Shown one piece after another: positions 26,931 to 35,027 of a stretch of DNA of 64,000 nucleotides. The first letter of the stretch is position 1; each line of letters opens with the position of its first letter. The DNA is taken from positions 1,371,001-1,435,000 of the forward strand of contig CP129466.1 of assembly GCA_030583605.1 (NCBI GenBank). Reading direction: 5' to 3'. The notes beneath the pieces are model-generated. The model was given only the letters and a program-made list of their open reading frames with translations, did no database searches and was not told the origin of the DNA. Made by a program: the position numbers and the translations under genes. This DNA is from Gammaproteobacteria bacterium. Its GTDB lineage: Bacteria; Pseudomonadota; Gammaproteobacteria; Steroidobacterales; GCA-2729495.

Positions 26931-28188
26931 GACACGAGGCGGCGTCACGGAGTACAAGCACTACATTCCGGCTGGATCGAGCGCTCTGGCGCTCCACGCC
27001 CGGCGGACGAATGCGACGAACGCGACCTATTACGTGACCGGCGATCAGCTCGGCTCGGCGACGGCGGTGATGGCAGCGGCGGGCAATCGGGTGGCGAACT
27101 GGAGTTTCAGTGCCTTCGGCAGCCGGCGTGGCTCGGCCTGGCAGGACGTGCCGTCGAACGATGACTGGAACCAGATCACTGCCACCACGCGCCGCGGCTT
27201 CACCGGGCACGAGCACCTCGACAACCTCTCGCTCGTGCACATGAACGGGCGGGTGTATGACCCGAAGATCGGGCGGTTCATGTCGGCCGATCCGGTGTAC
27301 GTCGGGAACCTGGCGAGGCCACAGAGCCTGAACCCGTACAGCTACGTGACGAACAACCCGCTGACCTTCACGGATCCGAGCGGGTTCACTGTTGAGCTGT
27401 GCGGCGACAATCGAGACTGCATCGACGTCATCTGGAGAAAGCCGCTCTCGGACATTACGGGTGCCGATCGCCGGCAATATGCCGATGCGTTTGGGCTCTT
27501 CGGGCGATACGCGGGCTGGTATGAGGGCATGGCCATCGACAATTCTCTGGGGACAGTCTTGGCTGCAGCGGATCGCATTGGCAATGCTGGCGGGCAGCTC
27601 GGCGCAATTCTCCGGAGTATGCTCATGCCGGGCGCAGGATCACCAGCGCAGCCCGTGACGCCACGGCCGGGGTCGACGCCCTCAAGCGGTTCATCGAACG
27701 GGCCGCTGGCCCCGGAGCCGTCGCAAGACGATTCGCTCAGGACGGACATAGACGGGGGTAGTTTGGGAGGAGGGCTTCTTCTTTTCCAAGTCGGATGGGC
27801 AAGAGATGACCTTGGCGGCGGCGCGGGGTACATCGGATTCGGCATCGATGTGACCGTAAATTCATACCTGCAGCTCGATATTGGAGCGTATACCACCATA
27901 ACCTATCAGGAATCTGGAGGTGCCTACCTTGGATTGCTGCAGGCAACCGCCAGTGGAGGTCTTCAAGGCGGCCCCAGTCGGTCGGGGCTGTACTGGGGTG
28001 AGACCGCGTGGTATCGGGAATTAAACATTGGGGTTGGCCAGTCAGTGGGAGGCTCAGTATCTGGCCGAAATGACCCATTTTCGATTGCTGTTGGTAGTGG
28101 CCGACGTGGTTTAGGAATTGGATACATGAATGCAGAAGGGCGAATCACTCGCTGGGGATATGTGACGCCACCGCTGCACGTGCCCTAG
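26929..28188 (+). CDS. Rhs-family fragment 1: core end plus unique C-terminal tail
   Basis: 419 aa from GTG 26929. Residues 1-153 are the last part of an Rhs/YD-repeat shell (RGGVTEYKHYIPAG, YYVTGDQLGSATAV, GRVYDPKIGRFMSADP, NPYSYVTNNPLTFTDPSGF). The upstream frame has a TAG eight codons before, so the large N-terminal shell is missing and this is a displaced tip. Residues 154-419 form a unique tail: a Cys-containing helix region, a Pro/Ser linker (GSTPSSGSSNGP) and a Gly-rich beta-like domain ending ITRWGYVTPPL. In Rhs proteins this tail is the toxin. Catalytic residues are not recognisable. Base composition falls in the tail, as for acquired modules. Followed by a small membrane protein, possibly immunity. 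Confidence 0.75.
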   Translation: MTRGGVTEYKHYIPAGSSALALHARRTNATNATYYVTGDQLGSATAVMAAAGNRVANWSFSAFGSRRGSAWQDVPSNDDWNQITATTRRGFTGHEHLDNLSLVHMNGRVYDPKIGRFMSADPVYVGNLARPQSLNPYSYVTNNPLTFTDPSGFTVELCGDNRDCIDVIWRKPLSDITGADRRQYADAFGLFGRYAGWYEGMAIDNSLGTVLAAADRIGNAGGQLGAILRSMLMPGAGSPAQPVTPRPGSTPSSGSSNGPLAPEPSQDDSLRTDIDGGSLGGGLLLFQVGWARDDLGGGAGYIGFGIDVTVNSYLQLDIGAYTTITYQESGGAYLGLLQATASGGLQGGPSRSGLYWGETAWYRELNIGVGQSVGGSVSGRNDPFSIAVGSGRRGLGIGYMNAEGRITRWGYVTPPLHVP

Positions 28189-28290
28189 AGTCAAGACGGC
28201 CACAAACCTAAGGTGATCCGTGTTGGTTGGCGATGACGCATTTCGTCCAGTAGCAGCAATGCACGTTAGTCTCGCAATTGAGAAGACAGT

Positions 28291-28587
28291 ATGAAGACGT
28301 CGCATGGCATCGTGGACATAGCATCCCGTGCTTTTCGGAGTGTCTTCTACGGATACGGCGCATGGCTCGTGGTCGTAGGTTGGTTATTTGTCTGTCTCTC
28401 GCCGATAGGACTCTTAGCGATGATAGTCGACCTGTCGGGGAAGGGTGGCATAGCCTACCTTGAGAATCTGCCGCCGGACGAACTCTCCCAATGGGCCGCT
28501 GTACTTTTTCTGCCTATAACGTTGGCATCAGTCGGTTTTATGTTGGTTACGCTTGGGCGTTGGCTTCGGAAACGAACCAGAGCATAG
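28291..28587 (+). CDS. Small two-helix membrane protein, candidate immunity protein
   Basis: 98 aa with two hydrophobic helices (about 20-48 and 68-90) and a basic C-terminal end (RWLRKRTRA). GAGAAGA lies before the ATG. It sits 100 bases behind the Rhs tip 1 tail and is AT-richer than the chromosome around it, the arrangement of immunity genes in polymorphic toxin loci. No family recognised; immunity role is inferred from position only. Confidence 0.55.
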   Translation: MKTSHGIVDIASRAFRSVFYGYGAWLVVVGWLFVCLSPIGLLAMIVDLSGKGGIAYLENLPPDELSQWAAVLFLPITLASVGFMLVTLGRWLRKRTRA

Positions 28588-29584
28588 GTGTCATGAGAGG
28601 TGGCCCGGGCACGAGCACCTGGACAACCTCTCGCTCGTGCACATGAATGGGCGGGTGTACGATCCGAAGCTCGGGCGGTTTCTCTCCGCCGATCCGCTGC
28701 TCGGGGATCCCGGAAACCCGCAGTCCCTGAATCCGTACAGTTATGTCGGGAATAAGCCGTTGTCGTTGACCGATCCGACTGGATTTGAAGCCTGGTCGCT
28801 GGCGCCGGACGCGGCAATCGCGGACATGGACCAGGCGATCGCCCATTGGCAGAGCGATTTCTCGGCGTGGCGCAGCACCTGCCTGTCCGCGTCGGCGTTG
28901 TGTGATACGGGCGGAATTCCGAGCGCCGTGGGCATCAGAGACGCTGCCCTGGCGGTCGTCAGCGCTGCGACCGGCCAGATGTGGGCGGACACGGGGAGTC
29001 AACTGCGGTCGGATCTCATCACGGGATCCTTCGACAAGTGCACGAGCGGTGGCGGTTGTCAGATCGTCGAGAAGGGTGCGTACAACACCAATCAGCATCG
29101 AGTTGCGGTGTTTGATGCGGGATTTGCGGATTTTCTGACGACGTTTCTGAGCGATCACGGTGCGTTCGTGATCGGCGACCTGGCGCAGGTGCGGGCCTTC
29201 TGGGCTGCAAATGGCATCTACAAGGCGCCGGTCGGTAATCTGGAGCCAGGAGAATTTGGCGGTTTGTTAATGGCGAGTAACGTCCAGTACGACTTGTCTG
29301 TTCCCCTTAACTATTCAGCAGGCACGACTGTTAGCGGCGCTGTTATTGGTGGCGCTACAGGGGCAAAGATGGGACTCCACGGTTTACGGGCACTATCCGC
29401 GGTGTCGTCGGCAACGAACCTAATGCTGATCGGCGGTGCAGCTCACGAGGTCGGCGGCCTTGCTCTTACTGGGGCGGCGGTAGGAGCAGCTGGCGGCGTG
29501 TTACTAGGTGTGAGTTTCACGGGTGGGTATGTGTTTGGAACCTATATTTACGAAAACCACATTCAATATTATTTAGGCCAGTAG
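28553..29584 (+). CDS. Rhs-family fragment 2: orphan tip with hydrophobic tail
   Basis: Rhs homology begins abruptly at codon 28607 with [20 protein letters not shown] and ends with [19 protein letters not shown], nearly the same as tip 1 at the DNA level. The only start codon is a TTG at 28553 inside the previous gene, so this is a tip lacking its own start: a reserve module that could recombine onto a full-length Rhs gene. The unique tail (about residues 79-343) has a soluble part, then three Gly/Ala-rich hydrophobic stretches such as [20 protein letters not shown] and [20 protein letters not shown], resembling membrane-inserting segments. A membrane-acting toxin is a reasonable guess. Immediately followed by a membrane-protein gene. 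Confidence 0.7.
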   Translation: MGVGFGNEPEHRCHERWPGHEHLDNLSLVHMNGRVYDPKLGRFLSADPLLGDPGNPQSLNPYSYVGNKPLSLTDPTGFEAWSLAPDAAIADMDQAIAHWQSDFSAWRSTCLSASALCDTGGIPSAVGIRDAALAVVSAATGQMWADTGSQLRSDLITGSFDKCTSGGGCQIVEKGAYNTNQHRVAVFDAGFADFLTTFLSDHGAFVIGDLAQVRAFWAANGIYKAPVGNLEPGEFGGLLMASNVQYDLSVPLNYSAGTTVSGAVIGGATGAKMGLHGLRALSAVSSATNLMLIGGAAHEVGGLALTGAAVGAAGGVLLGVSFTGGYVFGTYIYENHIQYYLGQ

Positions 29585-29586
29585 CA

Positions 29587-30102
29587 TTGAACAGCAATCA
29601 CGAGAACGCGCCGCAGGGTGTTTCGATGTCTATGCGCATTATTGCCGGGCTGCTTGCCATCGGAGTGGCAATTGCCGCATTTGATGTCTTGCGGCACAGC
29701 ACGATGCATGACGAAATCGGTGTGTCAGTATTCCTGGTAGTTGCTTGTGTCGTATGCATCTCACTTTTTTCATATGTCAGCATTCGGGGGAGGCAGCCCA
29801 GATGGCTTAATCAGCTGACAAACACAGTTGATCGTAAATTGGCGGATGACGCTGCCATCGGAAGCCGTAGTTGGGTGTCGGATGTGAGCGTAATCGTCAC
29901 GTTCAGCGGGACCGTGGGCATTTTGTTTTTTCTGCTGGCGAGCAACTATGTTTTTGAGAGAAGCGTTGATCGAGGATGGTTCGTGTACGGCGTGTTTTTG
30001 TTGGCGTGGTTCGTTGTGGCCGCTTCCTTCTTTTGGTACAGCAGGTACAGCTTCAAGAGACGGCGAGATAACCCGGAAAGCAATTCCGATGGAAAGGCGT
30101 GA
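29587..30102 (+). CDS. Membrane protein, candidate immunity to Rhs tip 2
   Basis: Up to 171 aa from TTG 29587; ATG 29626 gives 158 aa and may be the real start. Four hydrophobic helices in two pairs (about 15-33, 43-64, 100-120, 130-150) and a basic tail. It starts 2 bases after tip 2 stops, and its AT-rich composition matches the tail. Immunity proteins against pore-forming toxins are commonly multi-pass membrane proteins, which fits the hydrophobic tail of tip 2. No family recognised. Confidence 0.6.
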   Translation: MNSNHENAPQGVSMSMRIIAGLLAIGVAIAAFDVLRHSTMHDEIGVSVFLVVACVVCISLFSYVSIRGRQPRWLNQLTNTVDRKLADDAAIGSRSWVSDVSVIVTFSGTVGILFFLLASNYVFERSVDRGWFVYGVFLLAWFVVAASFFWYSRYSFKRRRDNPESNSDGKA

Positions 30103-30119
30103 TAAGGGGTCGGACGTTT

Positions 30120-30183
30120 GGTAAACGGTGCCGGGTTTGGCTTATTGGCTTTTCGGGTAGAGCGGCGGCATCCTGGAGAAGGT
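30120..30183 (+). repeat. 64-bp repeat, copy 2
   Basis: Same as the copy at 26867-26930 over its full length; continues on the right into Rhs core sequence. Confidence 0.9.
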
Positions 30184-30370
30184 GACACGAGGCGGCGTCA
30201 CGGAGTACAAGCACTACATCCCTGCCGGGGCGGGCAACCTGATGGTGAACCTGAGTTTCAGTGCCTTCGGCAGCCGGCGTGGCTCGGCCTGGCAGGACGT
30301 GCCGTCGAACGATGACTGGAACCAGATCACTGCCACCACGCGCCGCGGCTTCACCGCTCCATTGGTCTAG
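30182..30370 (+). pseudogene. Rhs-family fragment 3, truncated by the IS element
   Basis: 62 codons matching tip 1: RGGVTEYKHYIPAG, then an internal deletion of about 93 bases relative to copy 1, then FSAFGSRRGSAWQDVPSNDD to RRGFT, where the IS end cuts the frame. The remaining tip and tail of this copy are absent. Confidence 0.8.
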
Positions 30371-30424
30371 GATTTCTCTGGACACTTGATTGGGGCAGGA
30401 TAGCTGCCCGAAGGAGTGTTCCGG

Positions 30425-30769
30425 ATGAGCAAAGCGAATCGACGAAACGGTGACATCGGCGGCGCCGGCCGCTGGTCGGCAAAGCGCAAGGCCGATGCGG
30501 TGCTGCGCTTGTTGAAGGGGGAAGACCTTGACACGCTGTCGCGGCAGTTGCGGGTGACGGCAGCGACACTGTCGGAATGGCGCGAGGTGTTCCTCGCCAA
30601 TGGCCTGGCGGGGCTGAAGAGCCGCGAGGTCGATGGCCGGGATGAGCAGATCGCCGCGCTGAAGAAGGCGCTCGGTGAGAACGCGCTGGATCTGGCGATC
30701 TCCCGCGAGATCATTCGGGTATACGAGAGGAAGGCCGGCCCTTTGGCCCCCGGGAAATCGACGTCGTGA
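30425..30769 (+). CDS. IS3-family transposase OrfA
   Basis: 114 aa: helix-turn-helix (RWSAKRKADAVLRLLKGEDL, LSEWREVFLANG) and a leucine-zipper-like helix (ALKKALGENALDLAI), the usual OrfA plan for DNA end binding. GGAG eight bases before ATG 30425. Its TGA overlaps the GTG of orfB, which is in the -1 frame, compatible with programmed frameshifting to a fused OrfAB. Confidence 0.85.
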   Translation: MSKANRRNGDIGGAGRWSAKRKADAVLRLLKGEDLDTLSRQLRVTAATLSEWREVFLANGLAGLKSREVDGRDEQIAALKKALGENALDLAISREIIRVYERKAGPLAPGKSTS

Positions 30770-31665
30770 AGCACGAGACGTCGGTTTCCCTGGGTCGGAT
30801 CGTGCCGCTGGTGCGGGTGTGCGAGTTCGCCGGCGTGGCGCGCTCGAGTGTATATGCGCAGCGCGCCGCCACGGTGAGGGCCTTGCCATGCCGGCGCGGA
30901 CCCAAGACCACTCACAGCGACGCCGAGCTGACGGCGAAAATCCGCGCCGTGCTCGCCGCCTCGCCGTTTGTCGGCGAGGGTTATCGCAAAGTGTGGGCCA
31001 GGCTGCGCTGCAATGAAGGCATCCGCACCAGCAAGGCCCGCGTGCTGCGGCTGATGCGGGAAGCCGGGCTGTTGGCCCCGAGCCGACTCGGCAAACCGCG
31101 TGGCCCGCACCCGCATGACGGCACCATCATCCCGACGGCACCAGACACGGTATGGGGGACCGATCTCACCACCACCATGACGTCTGAGGAGGGCCAGGCG
31201 GCGGTGTTCATCGCCATCGACCATGCCACGGCGGAACTGGTCGGCATCCACGCCGCGGCGCGGGCCACCCGCTATGAGGCGCTCGAGCCGCTGCGCCAGG
31301 GGGTGCGGCGCTGCTTTGCTGCCATCGCCGAGAACATCGCCCAGGGGCTCACCGTGCGGCACGATCATGGCAGCCAGTACCTGAGCGCGGCTTTCCAGGA
31401 CGAACTGCGGTTCCTCGGCATCGAGTCGAGTCCAGCATTCATCCGTGCCCCGGAAGGCAACGGCTGTGCGGAGCGCGTGATCCGCACGCTCAAGGAACAG
31501 CTGCTCTGGACCAAGAGCTTCGCGACCGTCGAGGAATTGCGCGTGGCGCTGCTCGCCTGGGCGGAGCTCTACAACCGCGAATGGCTGATCGAGCGCCACG
31601 GCTTCAAGTCTCCTGCCGAGGCGCGGCGGGCGTTCTACGACAACAGCGAGAAACTTGCGGCGTGA
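30766..31665 (+). CDS. IS3-family transposase OrfB (DDE integrase)
   Basis: 299 aa. N-terminal HTH_21 region (FVGEGYRKVWARLR), then an rve catalytic core with Asp in VWGTDLTT, Asp in VRHDHGSQYLS and Glu in PEGNGCAERVIRTLKEQ, a complete DDE triad, and the C-terminal YNREWLIERHGFKSPAEAR typical of the family. Intact, so the element may still move. Confidence 0.9.
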   Translation: MKHETSVSLGRIVPLVRVCEFAGVARSSVYAQRAATVRALPCRRGPKTTHSDAELTAKIRAVLAASPFVGEGYRKVWARLRCNEGIRTSKARVLRLMREAGLLAPSRLGKPRGPHPHDGTIIPTAPDTVWGTDLTTTMTSEEGQAAVFIAIDHATAELVGIHAAARATRYEALEPLRQGVRRCFAAIAENIAQGLTVRHDHGSQYLSAAFQDELRFLGIESSPAFIRAPEGNGCAERVIRTLKEQLLWTKSFATVEELRVALLAWAELYNREWLIERHGFKSPAEARRAFYDNSEKLAA

Positions 31666-31710
31666 CGAACCGAGTGACCATCAACCCACTGTCCAGAAAA
31701 TCCTTGACCG

Positions 31711-32190
31711 CTACAGCTGTTCGTAGCTCGCGGCGGCGGTCACCACCCAGAACGGCGCGTTGGTGAGTCGCCGGCCACGCAGCGCCGCCGGTGTTTCCGC
31801 ATCGTTGCTGTACGAGGCGTTGGTGTAGGTGGCGCCGCCGTTCAGCGTCAGCCCGTCGGCGATCGCGGCCGCCCACTCGAGTTCCACGCCCTTGGAAGTC
31901 ACTTCGGGCAGGTTGCTGACGGTAAAGCCGGTGCCGGTGAAGCTGTTCAACTGGAAGTCGTCGAACTCCTGGTAGAAGGCCGCGACGTTGACCGTGATGA
32001 TTTCCCGGAGCGTGGTCTTGCTGCCGATCTCGTAGGCGTCCACGGTTTCCTCGTCGAAATCGAGGTCGGCGGCGGTCGGCACGATCACCGGTCGCGGCGG
32101 CGGCACCGCGAGTGCCAGCAGCGGGTTGGCGAACCCGGCGCGGTCGAGATTGAAGCCGCCCGCCTTGTAGCCGCGGCCGTAGGACACGTA
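31711..32190 (-). pseudogene. TonB-dependent receptor fragment
   Basis: About 160 codons from the barrel of a TonB receptor: TYVSYGRGYKAGGFNLDRAG, DEETVDAYEIGSKTTL, VAAFYQEFDDFQLNSFTG and VTSKGVELEWAA. Plug, early barrel and C-terminal strand are missing. It stops at the border of copy 3 of the 64-bp repeat on its 5' side and at the IS end on its 3' side. A scrap of a gene carried in from elsewhere; it is not derived from the receptor at 2742 as far as can be seen. Confidence 0.8.
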
Positions 32191-32254
32191 GGTAAATGGT
32201 GCCGGGTTTGGCTTATTGGCTTTTCGGGTAGAGCGGCGGCATCCTGGAAAAGGT
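32191..32254 (+). repeat. 64-bp repeat, copy 3
   Basis: Same as copies 1 and 2 except T for C at base 7 and A for G near the end (GGAAAAGGT). Here it is not followed by Rhs sequence, so the 64 bases are the minimal shared unit, forming the right edge of the insert beside leuC. Confidence 0.9.
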
Positions 32255-32397
32255 CAGGGTATGGGCGGCCACGGTCCGAAGGACAACTTTGGTCTCTTTG
32301 GGGCTGCGACCTGCTCAGACACGTGAGCGTTTACAAGCCTCGTCGGACCAATCGGCCCCAAGCGACAGCCGGAGTGAGCGCTTTGCGCCCGACCGCA

Positions 32398-33804
32398 TCA
32401 GCGCGCGAACTCGCGGGCATCCGCGAGCCGTCCGGCGATCGCGGAGGCCGCGACGGTCGCGGGGCTGGCGAGGTGCGTGCGGGTGCGCGGGCCCTGGCGG
32501 TTCTCGAAGTTGCGGTTGGTGCTCGACACGACGCGTTGCTCGTGCCCGAAGCTTTCGCCACCGGCGTAAAAGCACATGGAGCAGCCGGATTCGCGCCATT
32601 CGAAGCCGGCGTCGGTGAACGCTTTGTCGATACCTTCGCGCTCGGCGGCAAGTTTCACCTGGGTCGAGCCGGGTACGCAGATCGCCCGGATGCCGGGGGC
32701 GACATGGCGGCCGCGGAGTATGCCCGCGGCGAGGCGCAGGTCGGAGAGCCGGCTGTTGGTGCAGGAGCCGATGAAGGCGGCCTGGATGGGGATGGTGTCG
32801 AGCCGCGTGCCGGGCTCGAGCGCCATGTACTCCAGTGCCCGTTCCATGGACTGGCGCCGGTTGGCGTCCGGTTCCCGGGCCGGATCGGGCACGACGCCGT
32901 CGATGTCGGCCCCGTGTTGCGGGCTGGTGCCCCAGGTGACCTGCGGCGCGAGACTCGCGCAGGGGATGGCGATCTCGCGATCGAAGCGGGCGTTGTCGTC
33001 GGTGCGCAGCGTGCGCCAGTGCTCGATGGCCTGCTCGAGCACGGCGCCCTGCGGCGCGAACGGCCGGCCCCGCACGTAGTCGAAGACCTGGTCGTCCGGG
33101 GCGACGATCACGGTCCAGGCGCCGAACTCGACGCCCATGTTGCACAAGGTCAGGCGTGCCTCGACGGCGAGCGCCTGCACGGCGCTGCCCGCAAACTCGA
33201 TTGCGTAGCCGACGCCGCCGGACGCTGAATGCTCGCCGATGAGACGCAGGATCATGTCCTTTGCGCTGACGCCCGCGGGCAATAATCCGTCGAAGCTCAC
33301 GCGCATGGACTTCGGCCGCCTGACCACCAGGGTCTTGGTGGCGAGCGCGTGCTCGGCCTCGGTGGAGCCGATGCCCCAGGCGAGCGCGCCGATGCCGCCG
33401 AGCGTGCAGGTGTGGCTGTCCGGGCACACCAGGGTCACGCCGGGCAGCGCAATGCCCTGCTCGGGGGAGACGACGTGCACGATGCCCTGCCGGTCGTCGC
33501 CGAGGTCGAAGAGGTTGATGCCGGCAGCGCGGGCGGCTTCGCGGGTCTGGGTGATGAACTCGATTCCGCCCGGCACGCGGGTGTGGTCGTTGCGCCCCCG
33601 GAAGGTGTCGACGATGTGATCCATCGTGCAGAAGACCTGCTCCGGGTTGCGCACGCGGCGGTGCGCGGCGGCCAGCTCCTTGAGCGCGACGCTGCCGGTG
33701 CGCTCGTGCAGGAATACGCGATCCACGTACAGCAGGCTGCTGCCGTCGCCCAGGTCGGCGACCTCGTGTTCGGCCCAGATCTTGTCGATGACGCTGCGTC
33801 GCAT
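32398..33804 (-). CDS. leuC: 3-isopropylmalate dehydratase large subunit LeuC
   Basis: 468 aa, usual length. TMDHIVDTF, PGVTLVCPDSHTCTLGGIGA, and the three [4Fe-4S] cysteines in FIGSCTNSRLSDLR and GCSMC are present, as is SSTNRNFENRQG. The segment following GCSMC (FYAGGESFGHEQRVV) departs from the common LAMNPD...GERCAS, so a related hydro-lyase such as dimethylmalate dehydratase cannot be excluded. LeuD on the same strand downstream supports LeuC. The 3' end is 143 bases from the 64-bp repeat that marks the insert. Confidence 0.88.
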   Translation of the reverse strand: MRRSVIDKIWAEHEVADLGDGSSLLYVDRVFLHERTGSVALKELAAAHRRVRNPEQVFCTMDHIVDTFRGRNDHTRVPGGIEFITQTREAARAAGINLFDLGDDRQGIVHVVSPEQGIALPGVTLVCPDSHTCTLGGIGALAWGIGSTEAEHALATKTLVVRRPKSMRVSFDGLLPAGVSAKDMILRLIGEHSASGGVGYAIEFAGSAVQALAVEARLTLCNMGVEFGAWTVIVAPDDQVFDYVRGRPFAPQGAVLEQAIEHWRTLRTDDNARFDREIAIPCASLAPQVTWGTSPQHGADIDGVVPDPAREPDANRRQSMERALEYMALEPGTRLDTIPIQAAFIGSCTNSRLSDLRLAAGILRGRHVAPGIRAICVPGSTQVKLAAEREGIDKAFTDAGFEWRESGCSMCFYAGGESFGHEQRVVSSTNRNFENRQGPRTRTHLASPATVAASAIAGRLADAREFAR

Positions 33805-34108
33805 GGCTGCCCTGCTACGTGACGCGTCGATGATAGCTCAGCGCGTGCTGGCCGGAACCGATCGTTGCCACCGGATCTGGCGGCCAGACGCACGACCGCA
33901 CGCCGTCAAGGCCACGTATCGTGGCCGCAGTGCCGGGCATCGGTGACTGGCCCGGGTTTGTAATCGGTGCTGCGCCGATCTGCGGGGGCGCCTGCGAAGT
34001 CGAAACGTTGGTCCCTTGCGGAATCCACTGGCGGAGCTGTCCGCACCCGGCTCGCGCGAGTGGTGGTGGCCCGCTGTCCGGCGAGCGCCGCTCCTCGCAC
34101 GTCCCTGT

Positions 34109-34515
34109 GCTCGTCGCTACGGGTTACGCCGGCTGCTGCCTTCCTGGCAGCCGGCTCCACACGTGCTCTCGCCGGACAGCGGGCCACCCCCTGACCGCAA
34201 ACCGCGGGCGGCGTGCCGCCGCTGATCCGGACTCACCCGGGCGGTTGGCGGTGAGGTCACGACAGGCGTGTCGGAAGCAGGCGTCGGAGCCGGACGGCCT
34301 GTAACGGGCGTGTGAGGCCGGCGCAGCAGGAGCGCCGCCGCAGCCGAACCCGAGCGAGCGCAGCACAGGGAAGTGCGAAGCGAGCGTCCCGGCGCAGGCC
34401 GTCCGGCTCCGACGCCCGCGCCTGTGCCCCGGAGCAGCGTCCCCGCCAGCCGCCACCGTGCGCAGTCAACGCTTCGACTCCGTAGCGACGGCGCCCCGTC
34501 CCCGCGGATCGGCGA
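34109..34515 (-). repeat. Two-part dispersed repeat, copy 1 (long form)
   Basis: Outer segment 34109-34133 (25 bases) is identical, reverse-complemented, to 49384-49408; outer segment 34466-34515 (50 bases) matches 49289-49338 at 45 of 50 positions, also inverted. The order of the two parts is the same in both copies, but the middle is about 330 bases here and 45 bases in copy 2. Confidence 0.75.
34281..34415. repeat. 21-bp perfect inverted repeat
   Basis: 34281-34301 (GCGTCGGAGCCGGACGGCCT plus G) and 34395-34415 are exact reverse complements, 93 bases apart. It could form a cruciform or long hairpin inside the dispersed repeat. Confidence 0.8.
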
Positions 34516-34522
34516 TGAACCT

Positions 34523-34528
34523 TATAAT
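34523..34528 (+). promoter_or_regulatory. TATAAT -10 element just before moaC
   Basis: Perfect TATAAT ending 7 bases before the moaC ATG at 34536. No ribosome site lies between, so transcription starting near 34535 would yield a leaderless moaC mRNA. No good -35 is seen. Confidence 0.45.
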
Positions 34529-34535
34529 CGTGCCG

Positions 34536-35021
34536 ATGTTCTCGCATCTCGACGACCAGAATCAGCCCACCATGGTCGATGTGGGTGGCAAGCCCGTGAC
34601 GGCCCGTGCTGCCCACGCGCGCGCGCGGGTATGGCTGCCCGAGGTCATCCGGCGCGGGCTCGCTCAGGGTGAGCTGCGATCGCCGAAAGGGCCGGTGTTC
34701 CAGACGGCGATCATCGCCGGCACCATGGCCGCCAAGAAGACCCATGAACTGATTCCGTTCTGCCATCCGCTCGGCCTCGATGCCTGCCGCATCGAGATCG
34801 CCGTGGATGATTCAGGCCATGCAGTCATCGACTGTGTTGCCCGCGTCGAACACCGCACCGGTGTCGAGATGGAGGCGCTCACCGGAGCGGCCGTTGCGGC
34901 GCTCACCATCTACGACATGTGCAAGGGTCTTTCGCACGAGATGGTGATCGCGGATGTCCGCCTCGTCAGCAAGACCGGTGGCAAGAGCGATTTTCACGCG
35001 CCCGTGGGCGAGACGCCCTGA
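34536..35021 (+). CDS. moaC: Cyclic pyranopterin monophosphate synthase MoaC
   Basis: 161 aa. [47 protein letters not shown] (in two parts) and [23 protein letters not shown] are the MoaC hallmarks, including the active-site Lys and His. Catalyses the second half of precursor Z formation in molybdenum cofactor synthesis with MoaA, which is not here. Start 34536 fits the E. coli N-terminus; an upstream in-frame ATG at 34515 is possible. First of a row moaC-mobA-folE-maoC-amidase on one strand. Confidence 0.95.
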   Translation: MFSHLDDQNQPTMVDVGGKPVTARAAHARARVWLPEVIRRGLAQGELRSPKGPVFQTAIIAGTMAAKKTHELIPFCHPLGLDACRIEIAVDDSGHAVIDCVARVEHRTGVEMEALTGAAVAALTIYDMCKGLSHEMVIADVRLVSKTGGKSDFHAPVGETP

Positions 35022-35027
35022 GCGCGC

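Larger units (their letters stand above)
30364..31709 (+). mobile_element. IS3-family insertion sequence
   Basis: Carries orfA and orfB of an IS3-family transposase between imperfect terminal inverted repeats: left GGTCTAGGATTTCTCTGGAC (30364-) and, on the other strand at the right end, GGTCAAGGATTTTCTGGACA (31709 leftwards). Exact ends may be a few bases inside. No target duplication is visible, and the left flank is Rhs while the right flank is a TonB-receptor fragment, so the flanks were probably rearranged after insertion. Confidence 0.85.
33805..34535. other. 731-base intergenic region leuC / moaC with structured repeats
   Basis: No supported gene. The left 100 bases would carry the leuC promoter. 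From 34109 to 34515 lies copy 1 of a two-part dispersed repeat, with a 21-bp perfect inverted repeat inside it (34281-34301 and 34395-34415). Several short ORFs here are GC artefacts. Confidence 0.6.

Noticed and set aside
27045..28148. Minus-strand frames inside the Rhs tips
   Set aside because: Antisense to clear Rhs core sequence; no supported start or motif.
33906..34500. Several short open frames between leuC and moaC
   Set aside because: No ribosome sites or family features; the region is built of inverted and dispersed repeats.
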